DNA of 64,000 nucleotides, from the NCBI RefSeq assembly GCF_964204645.1, contig NC_134025.1:12715001-12779000 (forward strand), given 5' to 3'. The position numbers and the translations under genes were made by a program. The notes under the pieces were generated by a model. That model ran no database searches and was not told the DNA's origin. It saw only the letters and a list, made by a program, of their open reading frames with translations. The stretch comes from Tubulanus polymorphus (taxonomy: Eukaryota; Nemertea; Palaeonemertea; Tubulaniformes; Tubulanidae). Positions within the stretch are counted from its first letter, which is position 1; the number at the start of each line of letters is the position of its first letter. Shown here piece after piece: positions 34,247 through 45,769 of this stretch.

Positions 34247-34972
34247 CTAACACACGTTTGGGATCTTGGCGGATTTGCAGTCGATGGCGCACAGAACGCA
34301 CGGACTGGGCCGACGGTCCAGGCCCCAGGTGGCGACGGGTCCGTGCGGGGTTGGATGCTGATGTCTCAGGCCAAATACTGCGACACGGCGCGGAGCGATC
34401 TCTTTCTCGGCGGGAGGCCATTTAATCCTGTGGTGGGCTGCGAGGACCCGACACGCGGTGCAAGTGAAGGTGAAGTGAAGTGAAGTCACATGCAGGCTAC
34501 GGGTAGACGCCGAGCCAACCTCTTCGTCGCGCACAAGTATGACGTGCTGGCCCGTGCCAACACTTATCAGTTCGTTAGTTCCTATAATGACTTCCGGCAC
34601 ACCAGCGTCAGCCAGGGCGAGCAGCCGCTGCTCCTCCTCTTCGATGTTCCTGGTGGGTATCACCTGCGTGATTTGATTATTGAACAGCTGGAACCTGCCC
34701 GCTTCGGCCTGCGTCTCCGCGACGACTATTGGTGCAACGACGGGAATGTCGGCCGACGAATTTGGAGAAGTCGCAGGCGGCGAAGGAGGGGCGTCCCCCT
34801 TGCTCCAAACGTGATCAAAATCAGCCGGCATGTTCGGGCCGATATCCGACGCAGGTGTCGTCTTCGGTGACGGCGCAATAGGAGATATCACGATCGGTGT
34901 TGACACGGTCTGAGGCGTCGCGATCTGTGGCGGCGCGATCTGAGGCGGAGACGTTGCTATCGGTTGCGGCAC
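34247..34972 (-). CDS. Pro-rich ORF downstream of gypsy integrase
   Basis: A 241-codon frame follows the zinc-finger ORF on the element's coding strand. The start is Pro-rich with repeated PQIA (IAPPQIATPQ), followed by an acidic stretch with EEEEQRLLALADAG and a Cys/His-rich tail. The frame is open upstream of the annotated start to about 35055, so it may be one gene with the preceding ORF, shifted. It has no env-like membrane segments. Function unknown. Its place after integrase is where accessory genes sit in some gypsy elements. Confidence 0.4.
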   Translation of the reverse strand: MPQPIATSPPQIAPPQIATPQTVSTPIVISPIAPSPKTTPASDIGPNMPADFDHVWSKGDAPPSPPATSPNSSADIPVVAPIVVAETQAEAGRFQLFNNQITQVIPTRNIEEEEQRLLALADAGVPEVIIGTNELISVGTGQHVILVRDEEVGSASTRSLHVTSLHFTFTCTACRVLAAHHRIKWPPAEKEIAPRRVAVFGLRHQHPTPHGPVATWGLDRRPSPCVLCAIDCKSAKIPNVC

Positions 34973-35061
34973 AATCTGAGGCGTCGCGATCGGTGTAGGT
35001 TTACCGGGCTCAAGCCGAGCGGTCGCCTTCTTGGCCTCGAGGTCGCGACGAATTTCTAAAC

Positions 35062-35490
35062 CTACATTGGTCTGTTGCGCCAGAGCTGGCGGGCCTCCTC
35101 TGCAATGCGGTCGCTTGCGATCATGTTCGCCTTCACGCGTGCCCGATGGGCCCGGTCGGCCTCGCGTCGCGCCCGACGGTCGTCAGTGCGGATGGGAGAT
35201 TCCGAGATAGTTAGAGCTGGATCTCGGTCCCACTCCTCGGTGCGCACGATTTTGCGCGGAGGTGAATTTTCGTCACCCTCGGTGATGACCTCGTACCCCG
35301 GGTCGCGATTTGTTGTTTTGACATGATATTTGCCGTGCTGACGCGCGGAAAGTTTAGTATGAGATATACGGCCGCAGTCGCGGCATTTGTAGCAGCGGCC
35401 TGCGACAGGCCGCCCCTCGCACCCATTAGCATGTGCTTCGATCGCTTCCAGTTGCAGATTTATATAAGAAAACCAGATTAGACGGTCCAA
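35062..35490 (-). CDS. Zinc-finger ORF downstream of gypsy integrase
   Basis: Its end-region overlaps the integrase stop (35478). The protein contains CYKCRDCGRISHTKLSARQH followed by GKYH, a C2H2-like finger (Cys-x2-Cys-x12-His-x4-His), then an acidic stretch and a C-terminal Arg-rich helix (DDRRARREADRAHRARVKAN). Nucleic-acid binding is likely. No ATG fits near the start of the finger, so it is probably expressed by frameshift, readthrough or splicing. Confidence 0.5.
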   Translation of the reverse strand: MDRLIWFSYINLQLEAIEAHANGCEGRPVAGRCYKCRDCGRISHTKLSARQHGKYHVKTTNRDPGYEVITEGDENSPPRKIVRTEEWDRDPALTISESPIRTDDRRARREADRAHRARVKANMIASDRIAEEARQLWRNRPM

Positions 35491-36660
35491 TCCCCGAACC
35501 TATCGGGCAAGCGGGTTCTTCGATCAGATCTTCTACTAGAAAGGCCCTCAGAGGGCATCGCACCTAGGGGCGAATCAACGGCCACATAGGGCTTCAATCG
35601 ATCGAAATGTATATATTTGACATTGTGGTTTTCAAGATTCTCAACACCAAAGACCACGTCGTTGACTACGCGCGTGACTGAAAACGGACCAGTCCAAAGA
35701 CAGGACAATTTCTTGGTCTGCCGGGCCGAAATGGCGGGCGTGTAGACCCAGACTAAATCTCCGATATTATAAGTAGAGCCCCTCTGTCGCAAATCATAAC
35801 ATCTCTTATTTCGCTTCGTTCTTATTTCCAGGTTGCGTCGAGTTAACGCAAACGCGGTTTCAAGACGCTCTTTAACTTCGATCGCATACGATTTAGTTGG
35901 AAGAGGAGAGTGTTCCGCCGCAGATGTACCGGATACAATTTGAAGCGGTAAGTTAATTTCACGCCCGAACATCAAATAATTCGGAGTAAAACCAGTGCTA
36001 TCATGCACGGAAGCACGGTACGCCATAGTTAAGAAAGGTAATTGTTCGTCCCAGTCAGTCTGGTTAGAATTCACAGTCATAGCGAGGCCGTCTAAAAGAG
36101 TCCGATTGTACTTCTCGCACAACCCGTCGGATTGCGGGTGATAGGCCGTTGCACGGGTTTTCAGCATCTCAAGCAGTTCGCATATCTCTCTAACTAGTTT
36201 CGATTGGAAGTTCGTGCCTTGGTCACTATGGAATTGGCGGGCTACACCATACCTCGAAATGAATTCTCTCACTAAGGTCGTTGCCACGGTAACAGCTGTC
36301 TGATTGGGTAGAGCATAGGCTTCTACCCACCGAGTGAAATAGTCAGTCACAACTAAGATAACTGTATTGCCGGAGTCAGTCTCGGGGAGAGAACCTAGAA
36401 TGTCGAGTGCGATTCGTTCGAGTGGTAGTCCCACTCTGTAAGCTTTCATAGCGGCCCTTCTCTTCTTAGGGGTGGTCTTTCTTGACGCGTAGATATGACA
36501 CTGTTGACACCAGATTTTAATGTCCTCATGGATTCCGTGCCAGAAATATTGACCATGGACGGCGGCGAGAGTCTTCTTTACTCCGAAATGTGCCGAAGTA
36601 CGGGAGTTATACGACGGAGTTAAAGACTTCTTTTCGATACTTTCTCGGGAGGAGTAGGAG
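35478..36660 (-). pseudogene. Gypsy integrase
   Basis: The HHCC zinc head (VHGQYFWHGIH ... WCQQCHIYASRK) lies at about 36480-36570. The catalytic core has ALDILG (D), FHSDQGTNF (D) and LCEKYNRTLLDGL (E). The C-terminus has the GPY/F-type module (LWTGPFSVTRV ... FDRLKPYV). The frame is open from about 36655 to the stop at 35478. It lies downstream of the stop codon after RNase H, so it is no longer part of an intact polyprotein. Confidence 0.85.
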
Positions 36661-37075
36661 CGTTGAATCGGGATGTCCAGCGCGTTCCTTGCTTATAAAT
36701 AGTTTACCGTCAATCAGTTTTAATTGTGTCCATCGAGCCTAGTAGAGCTTGGTCGAAAGCCCAAGGCTGGAAACATCTTGCCAGGCAGGCCTGTCGCCGG
36801 ACTTGAATCTTTCCACTATCCAAGATAGCTCCGAGTCAACTGCCTGTTCATTTATCAATTGTTGAGTCGTTCATTCGGTTGAACTTAACAGGGTGGTCCC
36901 AGATCTAGGTATATTTCGTTGTTCGATGTTAATGTTTCTAATTTCTGGTTCTGTCATTACAGGGAGTAATATCGCCCTGAAAGTTTGAAGAAGAACGGAG
37001 GCAGCTTGCACACTCTCGGCATGAAAGACCATCAGCATTGGTGTGAAAACGACCGGGTCGATGTTGAATCTTGAA

Positions 37076-38239
37076 TCAATACTCGGCCAAGGCGGTTATC
37101 CATCTTGCGGTATGTCCCTCTGGCTCCTTGAATGACATCAGCCACCGAAGTGACGCGTGGTCGGTCCTGAGAAGGAATTCTCTCCCAAGTAAGTAGTGTC
37201 GAAAATGTTTCACATAAGTTATAACTGCGAGCAACTCTCGCCTGGTGGTACAATAGTTTCTCTCCGGTTTAGAAAGGACACGGCTACCATACGTGATCAC
37301 CCTTTCCTGTCCGTCCTGCAGCTGAGATAGCACTCCTCCGAACCCCACTCCAGAAGCATCGCAATCTAGAATGAATGGTAAATTGGGGTCAGGATAGGCT
37401 AAGACTGGTGGCGACATCAACATCTCTTTCAATCGGATGAACGCATCTTCGCAGTCTGATGTCCAGGTAAACTTCCTGTCTTTCTCGGTTAATTTATACA
37501 TCGAATGAGCGACAGAAGAGAAATCCGGGCAGAAATTTCGATAATACGACGCCAGGCCGAGGAATGATCGGACATCAGTTGGACACTTCGGTGTAGGCCA
37601 GTTCTTGATGGCTTCAATCTTAACAGGATCGCAGGCGACTCCCTCTTCTGAGACGATATAGCCTAGGAAAGTGACGCTTCTCTGGAAAAATTGACACTTC
37701 TTAGGTTTGAGCTTCAACCCGGAACGTCTGATTCGGTCAAAGACCGCCCGTAGATTCTGCAGAGTCTCGTCGAAGGATCTTCCGTATACGATGATATCGT
37801 CGAGATAAATTAAACAAATCTCATTTTGCAGCCCGCGCAAAACCTGCTCCATCAATCTTTCAAACGTGGCGCCCGCGTTGCATAGACCGAACGGCATACG
37901 CTTAAACTGATAAAGGACATTTCGTACTACGAATGCTGTTTTCTCTTTAGCTTCTTCAGACAACTTCACCTGCCAATATCCTGAGGCAAAGTCCATCGTG
38001 CAAAAGTATTTCGATCCAGACAAAGAGCGAATCGAATCATCTATTCGGGGAAGCGGGTACGAGTCAAGCTGCGTACACGAGTTCAACGCCCGGAAATCTA
38101 CGCAGAACCGTGTGGAACCATCTTTCTTTCCGACCAACACGATATTCGAGCACCAAGGGCTGGATGAAGGTTCTATCACGTCTCGGTTTAGCATGTCTTC
38201 CACCATTTCGTCTGCTGTCTCTTGTTTCGATATGGGCAT
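37076..38239 (-). pseudogene. Gypsy reverse transcriptase and RNase H
   Basis: RT motifs in order: SPWCSNIVLVGKKDGSTRF, CVDFRALN, MPFGLCNAGATFERLM and IYLDDIIVYG (the YLDD active site), then FLGLASYYRNF. RNase H follows (FILDCDASGVGFGGVL, ITYGSRVL, RRELLAVITYVKHFRHYL, LRTDHASLRWL). The frame ends at a TGA just after ITALAEY. The next codons still read as the connection region (FKIQHRPGRFHTNADGLS), so this is a premature stop. Confidence 0.9.
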
Positions 38240-39065
38240 CCGCCTCGCCCGCTGTTTGATAGGGCGGCCCCATTGGTGTCAATGTCGTGTGTCACGCCCT
38301 GGGCAAAACCCAAATCAGTGTCCGATTTCGAAAATATGTCAGAGTATTCTAGTATGAGCTGTATCGCTTGTTCTCCCTCAGTAGGACTCAAATTCTCAAG
38401 GGTCCTCGCAATTAAGTCCACTAAATGATCAGACTCTCCCTGGTCGGGTTGTAATTCTAGCTCGGATATGCCGATCTGATTCATGCTTGAGCCGCCAGCT
38501 CGGCTGATGGTGCTGAGATAACCCAGGGTTGAACCCTTATAAATGGTTATCGTTTCCGGGGTCGGATTCATAACCCTTGCTGGTAGAAATTTCTTCTCTG
38601 TGTCTACTAGACTACGTGCGGTGAGAAATTGGTGTTTATGGGTAAGTCGCGATGACTCTATTATTGCCCATTTTCCAGTATGGTGTTGAACATCTACGAG
38701 TCCATCAACTATCTGTTCCGAAAATGGCTGAAGGATAACTTTCCGCCGGCTTCGTACTCGAGTGTTATTCTCGTCAAGATTACAGTGCTTTCCGTAAAAC
38801 TGTTGCTCATCACCCAAAATCAAGCTCTTCCGTCCGGGAAATATCTTACAGTCGAAAAATTCTAGAAAGTCCATGCCGAGTATGACATCTTCTGATATAT
38901 CAGCAATCACACATTTCCAGGGAATCGATTTATCGAAGATCTCAGCGTCGATCTCCATCTGACCTTTGACCTCAATACCTAAGCAATTGGCCGTACGCAA
39001 TGCAACATCTGACATCTCTAATTTATCTTTCATCGCAGGACGCAGTCGATTATAAATCTTGCTAT
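38188..39065 (-). pseudogene. Gypsy protease region, active site deleted
   Basis: Reads LEMSDVALRTANCLG ... VIADISEDVILGMDFLEFFDC, the flap and 'ILGmDFL' end of a retropepsin. The expected D-T/S-G-A box should lie at about 39042-39050. There the sequence goes straight from the end of one frame (INVNYL) to ACVSVV in another, with about 8 nt missing, so Asp-Thr-Gly is lost. The frame also shifts into RT at about 38235-38270. Confidence 0.7.
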
Positions 39066-39225
39066 TTACAACGGAGACGCAAGCTCAAATAATTTACATT
39101 GATTTCTCCTATCTTTCCGTGTATGATTATGCTCGTTGAATTTCTGCTTATTTGATAAATCTTTCTGATTTCCTTAATTTTAGGAGTTGGAGTATGATGA
39201 TTTAATGAAGGAAGTGAGAGTTCTT

Positions 39226-40342
39226 CTACTTGCGCGGCTGGCCGGACTCTCGAGGAGCCAACCGTCCCTCGTTTCCCCGATGCCTTGATCTGCGACATTC
39301 TCGAGAAATGTGGCCGGGCTCTCCGCAGGCGTAACAGACGATGCGATTAGGGAGACGCCTACCGGCATCCGCAGGGGGGCGTTGCTGAGTCAACACTTGC
39401 TTCACCATTGAGGTTAGTTGAGAGACTTGTTCTTTTAACCCTTCAATTTCTCCACGGGGTTCCGATTTAACCTGATTCACGAAGCCATGCGAGTTTCTCT
39501 CCCGAACATCTTCTAGTTTCTCGAATGCTTCGAGTTCTACCGCTAATTTCACGACCTCATCTAATGACGTACTATGACTGATGAAGGTGCATTCTCAAAT
39601 CTCTATCATCCAAAGCATCGATAAAATGGTTTCGTGTTAATCGGTCTCGTTGAGTCGGAGTTAAATCAGGGTAAGCCTTGGTTGCCAAGGTGATTAATAC
39701 CTGCGAGAGCTCTCTCAGGCCTTCATTTCGTTTACGACGTCTGTTTCTTATTTCAGCCAAAAATAGTTCAGCCTGATGACCATGTCCAAAGCGATTGTCG
39801 AGCACTCTGACCAGTTGCTGAAAATCTCGCCTCTCCTCGTCGACGAGTGTACATACTAGTTGTCGGGCTGGACCACGAAGATGAGCAAACAGGATATCGG
39901 CTTTAAGACGTCCGTTCCAGCCATTAATTCGGGCTACAGTCTCGAAAACTTGGAGATAATCAGGCCATGAGCCGTCTCCGGAAAACGTCTCAGGTCTGAT
40001 ATTATATAATATATGAACAGTCGAGCTATAGCCGGTCGTTGCTGGGCCGATCGGTGCTGTCTCACGCTCAAAGGGCCTCGGTCGGTCGATTTCATCATTG
40101 AAAGGAAGGTCAGTGATGTCGTCCCTCGATTCTGTCATCGTACGAGTCTCCTCACTGGTAAGCCGGCTAAATGACCCGTCGTGAGAACCGTCGCCGGAGG
40201 CTGATTGAGTAACCTCACGATCTCTAGTAAGGTCAAGGTCTTGATCAAATCGTACGTGTCGTTCATCTCCCTGACTATGGGATCTGCTCTTTGCCTTGCC
40301 TCGGGAACGTGAGCGACCTCTCGTCATGTCATTATTTTCCAT
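39226..40342 (-). pseudogene. Gypsy gag with CCHC knuckle, frameshifted
   Basis: Starts at the ATG 40340-40342 (MENNDMTRGRSRSRGKAKSR), an Arg/Ser-rich N-terminus. A capsid-like region follows (IRPETFSGDGSWPDYLQVFE ... RLTRNHFIDALDD). A 1-nt shift at about 39560-39572 moves the rest to another frame, which carries the zinc knuckle CYACGEPGHISREC and ends at 39226. Confidence 0.8.
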
Positions 40343-40563
40343 TTTTACTTATAGCTGAATTAGAAGACGAACGATTAGAATGACGCCGCGCAAGAAGGTT
40401 GAAAGGAAATACCGATTTAAATATATATGATAAGCTGATCACTGGAAGAAGGATTTCTGCTGCATCGGAAAAATAAAATAGCCCTAACCCGTCACTCGTC
40501 AAGTCAAACGAAAATTAATACTATAAGGGATATATATATAAGGGAAGTATTTTGATAAATATA

Positions 40564-40580
40564 TCCCACCGCTACCACCA
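40564..40580 (-). promoter_or_regulatory. Primer-binding site, tRNA-Leu type
   Basis: The plus strand reads tcccaccgctaccacca, four bases before the LTR start (40585). This equals the 3' end of a metazoan tRNA-Leu (TCCCACCGCTGCCACCA) with one mismatch. It fixes the element's orientation: 5' LTR on the right. Confidence 0.7.
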
Positions 40581-40584
40581 TTTT

Positions 40585-41624
40585 TGTAGCGGTTGTAGTG
40601 TAAACATATAAAATAGTAATTCTGGTAGTGACTGCCGTTGTCCATAGGTAGCGTAGTCGTAGTCACTCTGCTGTGCCGGGGCGCTCGCTACGCGGGTCCG
40701 CCTGGGTCGACCGCACTCGGGTAGTGAATACGGCAAGGAGACTCTTGTCTTCCCCAGGAAAGTAAATGGTATAAAATATGTAGAATCTGTTCCTCTATTG
40801 AAAAATGTCGCTAAAAAGGGCGCTTAAGCAGTACGCTCTCCTCCAAACAGTCGCCTCCCTACTCCACGTAGCCTGAATCTGTGTGGCCAATACAGACCCC
40901 CCAACCCGCTCTCCTCAGAGTAATCCGCTTTAGGGGCTTTCCTCGGACGAAACTCGCAGTGTTGATTACTCGGCGGATATGGCTACCCCCATTCCAAGTG
41001 CCCCTCTCGCACATAGCTGTCCCCCGTCATCTCAGGAGCTAATTGCGACTCATGCCAGATCTGTCAAACTAGTCGTATGCATAAGTGTTGTCCGTAGCGA
41101 CGGTCAATAGGGGAACGATCCTCACGTAGAACTAAATGGGTTCGATGCAGCAGGAAAACAACAGAAATCCTCGTCCTTCCTTCCAGTGCCGGCGAATCAA
41201 ATAAACGCAAGATTCGAAGTTTGATTGGAATGTAGTACGAATTATTAAATATATATATTTTATACAAAGTTCATCGTTCTTGATGCTAAGGGGACATCAT
41301 GTCCACACGCAAAACACCTTGATTATTTATATTTCGATATATAAAAAGAATGTGCCCTTCATGGCTTGCAAAGCCTTGGTACAGTCAATGTACGGTAGCA
41401 TACAAAGGAGACGACCGAACGTCAAATAGAAGCGGTGGCGCGGCGGACTCCAGCGTGTATCTAATATAACTTAGGTCTCAGTAAACGAGCGTTGAAGCTA
41501 ATCAACGATTAAGATGTTAACGACGGAGCGACAAATAGTTAACGACGAGCGTGGTCGTTAATCAACGATAAGAATTATACGACGGAGCGTCAAATAGGTA
41601 ACGACGAGCGTTGTCGTTAATCAA
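40585..41624 (-). repeat. 5' LTR of the gypsy element (possibly truncated)
   Basis: About 95% or more identical by eye to 31643-32683 over most of its length. It has an extra ~70-bp segment (ggtggcgcggcggactccag...) at 41434 and only two copies of the 59-bp repeat. It ends exactly where the MITE at 41625 begins. Confidence 0.7.
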
Positions 41625-42033
41625 AGTAATAGGGGTAATGGGCTTTCAAATCAAAGGTCGAACGGTCGAGCTCATTAAAAACAAAACATTAAAAGTAATT
41701 TAAAACTATAATATATTTTCATAACCGTGTGTATTTTATATTATAACTAAATATTTATTCTAAGATATTAATAATTTTAATTTTAAAAGCATATTGTATT
41801 AAATCAATTGGTCGCTCCACTTCGCTACCGCTCCGCTCCGCGGCCAATTGATTTATTTACAATACACAAATTCATATAATCAAATATATTTTAATAATAA
41901 TAATTATTCTATTATTCAACTGAAATACACACGGTTATGAAAATATATTATAGTTATAAATTACTTTTAATATTTGTTTTTAATGAACTCGACCGTTCAA
42001 CCTTTAACCTGAAAGCCCATTACCCCTATTACT
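41625..42033. mobile_element. 409-bp MITE with long inverted ends
   Basis: Ends agtaataggggtaatgggct and the complement agcccattacccctattact. Inverted similarity continues for about 105 bp on each side. The centre has a GC-rich hairpin between 'aaatcaattgg' and 'ccaattgattt' (about 41803-41856). Non-coding and strongly AT-rich outside the centre. Confidence 0.7.
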
Positions 42034-43200
42034 CTTAAAATAATCATATAAATGAATAACATTTAAATTGACAGATTATTCAATATAAAAGTATATATTT
42101 ACAACATTATTTCAATATTCATATTTGTGTGAGTTAGATTTTTAGACATTAAAAGTGTTAGTAAAGTGTGATTGAAATAATGCATATATAAATCATTGAA
42201 CTTCTAAAATCAATTTTAATAAAAAATTTAGTATTAAAATGGAAGCAAATAAGTACTAATGCCCAACATGTAATATCAATATAGATAAATCCCAAAAAGC
42301 AAGACACAACAAGAGCCCCAAGGGGCACAATGGCCAGCCTGTCAGATTTGCTTTTTATAAATGATGTAAACTGTGGGTTATATTTATCAATATACACTCC
42401 CTGCTCAATATCATTTACATAGTAAAATCGTGTGTTAACACAGACAGCAGGAACGAATGTAATATAGAAATACTAAGTTATTGTATTGTTCAACGCCCCT
42501 GGTGGCCATATACAAAAACCAATGAGCTTGAAACTCACCAAGATCATAGACCATGTCATGAGCTACAACTTTCCAATTGATTGTGGTAGCAAAATATGCA
42601 TAGGTACGAATGTAATATAGAAATACTAAGTTATTGTATTGTTCAACGCCCCCTGGTGGCCATAAACAAAAACCAATGAGCTTGAAACTCACCTCGATCA
42701 TAGAACGTCATGAGCTACAACTTTCCAATTGATTATAGTAGGAAAATATGCTTAAGTATCAATTATGATGTGGAAAAACTTTTTTCCACCTACGAATGAG
42801 TACTGATACCCTCTCGGATATAAAAGATCCCTTTCCAAAGAATACCCATTACAAATTGCAATGAAACATGGCACACCATTAGAAAGCTACAGTACTCAGA
42901 ATTCAGGCCAAAATGGACATTTTTGGGAACAAAAAAGGTCACAGTACGGCCATCTTGAGTCCGATCGACCCAATTTTTCTCATGCCGATGGGCCCTCGGG
43001 GGAAACAAATATATACGAATGATCAAGGTTATTGATAAAAGTGTCTTCAAAATTTCCCTCGAAAACTTCAAAAATGTGTAAAAAGTGCTGATTTTGGCGA
43101 ACAACAATGGCTGCCAGTCGGCCATCTTGAATCTGACAGGGCCAGTTTTTGGCCTGAAGATGTGTCTAGGGTAGATACACGTATAAACCAAATATCAAGA
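42034..43200 (-). repeat. AT-rich flank and dispersed repeat copy
   Basis: 42034-42430 is AT-rich non-coding. 42440-43200 is a minus-strand copy of the dispersed family, including two ~165-bp tandem units ('attgtattgttcaacgcccc' at about 42480 and 42640) and the downstream part with 'ggccatcttgagtccgatcg'. Confidence 0.6.
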
Positions 43201-44649
43201 CATTACCTTGAAGCCTCTTCAAAACTTTGGAACTCTCACGAACTATCTAGATGGTTATCTCTCGACCTCAATAGCTTCAAGACCCATCTCAAAACAACTT
43301 TGTTCCATGCAGCATACCATTAACTCTCGGAAAGCGAATTGTATATAACATTTTTTGGCAGAATAAAATTTGATTGAATTTGCAATTCGGGCACATGGCT
43401 AATTAGCATATCAAGGTCATACACCCGATTTGGTAAAACCATTTTTTTCGCGAACCTTGCGCAATTGTCAAGGATGAATTTTCTGTAGAGCAAATAAAAA
43501 TTCCTCCCAAACACCAAATCAACTAAAGATTTCATAGAAATCGATCTTGAAACACAATTTTAAATCTTAAAATAAAACCCGGAAGTAAAACAGTAGACGA
43601 TACCGCGGGTTCACGTGAACCCTGATATCTGTAAACGAAATGTTGGTTGTGACAAAATTGTTCAGACGGTTTTAGGTGGTAATAAGTACGGAAACGTAAC
43701 GACCATGGTCGACTTATTCGATGAAATCAGGCCTATGTGATATCCAAATTTTGACTTTTTTATTCTCCAGACCTCCCTGATATAGAAATAAAAAATGTTG
43801 GTGGTACGAAAGTGCAATCACAGCGCCGACGGGGACAGAGCCGTGTCAGAGATCGGCGGAATGAAAATCGAGGTGGACGAACACGAAGAAGTAGGCTATT
43901 GCGCTACTTGAATCACGAAAACTCCTGGCGCGGCCCCGACGCTTTTCGTTGATTAAGTAATACAAATATCATGCAATGGGTTTTCACAATCTACCGCTGG
44001 TATTAACCGGATTTCAATATCACTCCAAAATTCAAAGAAACCTCGAAATATCGAACCGGAACACTTCCGGTAGATATCCGCGGCTGCCCAACCGGGAAAC
44101 TTATTTGTTTCAATAGATATTGATAGGATCTATCATCTTCACCCGTCAAGGGATTCGAACGCACTAAGCTAAAGCCATGCCAGAATCGGCTCGGGCCAAT
44201 CACAGCGCTTGTAACAAACCACATTAGGCTTCTGTGGAATTTCCCAGTAAATGGGCCAATCAGCGAACACGTAGCGAACGCGGAAGTATTGTCGCGTGTT
44301 GATACATGACGTCATGCGCAAAAGCGCCAGTAATGAAATCGCGTTAATCTACGTGAACAGCTGATATTTTCAGATAAACCAATCACAGGGAAGACACAAC
44401 TTCCTGATTGGCTGATAAAAATTGAAATTTTCCCGATTTAACTTTCGTGAAAAATGCAGAAAACATTTTTATGAGACCATATTTCAAAATTCTGCTCGCT
44501 ACGATTCCGAGAATGGATTACGCTTAAATACGTGATTTGTTCGAATATGCCCTCACTTGGCAAGCAAAAGAGCCTTTTGTGTGGAAACCATGTCATTTAA
44601 ATTCGCTCCATTTGTATAGTAATAGGCTCAGCCTACGGCTGGCCTAATA
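43201..44649. other. Non-coding stretch
   Basis: No supported gene. A palindromic TGACGTCA (CRE-type) lies at about 44307, without a nearby gene. Confidence 0.45.
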
Positions 44650-44864
44650 AAACTAAAACACATTTAGAGAATAAATTGAAATTAGAATATGAAGATGATA
44701 TATTAGAAACTAAATTAGATGAATTAAAGAATGAAAAAGAAACATACAAATGTGATACATGTAATCAATTATTCAGTGATAAAAGATATTATAATGAACA
44801 TTTAAAATCTAAAAGTCATATTAGAAATAAGAATAATGATATTTTAAGGAATGAAAAAGGATGA
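44650..44864 (+). pseudogene. C2H2 zinc-finger gene, 5'-truncated
   Basis: The frame is open from about 44647 without an ATG and ends at 44864. Residues YKCDTCNQLFSDKRYYNEHL plus KSKSH form one C2H2 finger after an acidic coiled stretch. The truncation coincides with the start of the AT-rich block, so the 5' part was lost with the rest of the Polinton. Confidence 0.55.
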
Positions 44865-44931
44865 CGTTAGTCGAAGAAATGGAAGAGGATTCTAAAATGT
44901 TAATCAATTTTGATAAAAATATATATTATAA

Positions 44932-45716
44932 ATGGAGGAACAATCACAAGCTATAAATATAAACAATAATGGTGTAATAAATATATGCTATAAGAAATGT
45001 AATAAGTGTGAATTGAATAAATCATTAACAGAATTTCAAAAAAATAAAACTAAAAAAGATGGCAAACAAACATATTGCAAAAGCTGTACTAAACTATATA
45101 CAATAACAAATTTCTTGAAAATAATCCAAATTATTCAACACAATATTATATGGATAATATTGAAAAATTCAAAGTTAGAAATAAACAATGGAGAGAAAAT
45201 CACTCAGATTATATAACAGAATATATGAGAGAATGGAGGGATAATAACAGAGAATATTATAAAGCGTATCAAAATAATTATAAGAAAGAAAGATATCAAA
45301 CAGATTTTAATTACAAATTGAAAAAATGTTTAAGATCTAAAGTATCAAAATTATTCAGTAAAGAAAACCACTCAGTAACACTAGCACATTTATTGGATTG
45401 TTCAGATAAATTTTTTAAATCATGGATAATATATCAATTCGATGATAAAATGAATATAAATAATTATGGCAATTATTTTCATATTGATCATGTGTTACCA
45501 ATATCTAAATTTGACATGAATGATGAATATGATAAAAAGTTAATTTGGAATTGGAAAAACCTGAGACCTCTTGAAAAGAAGGAAAATATGATTAAACATA
45601 ACAAACTAGATTTACAGTTATATTTACAACAGTTAACAAAAGTAAAGAAATTCATTGAATTATGGAACAATAATCCAAATAATGAACAATACGTTGAATC
45701 TTTATTGAGTGGTTAA
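44932..45716 (+). pseudogene. HNH endonuclease with N-terminal zinc ribbon, frameshifted
   Basis: Starts at ATG 44932. The N-terminus has two CxxC pairs in a 'CNKCELNKSLTEFQKNK ... YCKSC' ribbon, typical of HNH nucleases in phages and large DNA viruses. A one-base loss at about 45103 moves the frame; the second frame runs to 45716. The nuclease core reads FHIDHVLPISKF ... WNWKNLRPLEKKENMIKHNK, with the H-x-x-H, N and N/H positions of the HNH fold. Such free-standing HNH genes act as homing or selfish nucleases. It is not a core Polinton gene, so it is probably a hitchhiker. Confidence 0.75.
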
Positions 45717-45769
45717 AGATTAATAGAATTCAAATAAAATATATTAAAAATTACATATCTTCAACTAGC

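Larger units (their letters stand above)
31643..41624 (-). mobile_element. Ty3/gypsy LTR retrotransposon, decayed
   Basis: Two direct copies of an LTR of at least 1.04 kb (31643-32683 and 40585-41624) flank gag, protease, RT, RNase H and integrase on the minus strand. Integrase lies after RNase H, the Ty3/gypsy order. A tRNA-Leu-type primer site adjoins the 5' LTR (right side). Lesions: gag frameshift, protease active-site deletion, frameshift between protease and RT, and a stop after RNase H. Target duplications could not be found. The right LTR is abutted by a MITE and may be truncated. Confidence 0.85.

Noticed and set aside
35440-35480. Splice acceptor before the zinc-finger frame of the gypsy element
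   Set aside because: The T-rich tract is followed by ctgcaac, not ctgcag, so no clear AG acceptor is at the expected place.
44140-44170. tRNA-like B box (cgttcgaatccc on the minus strand)
   Set aside because: The T stem does not pair and there is no A box at the proper distance.
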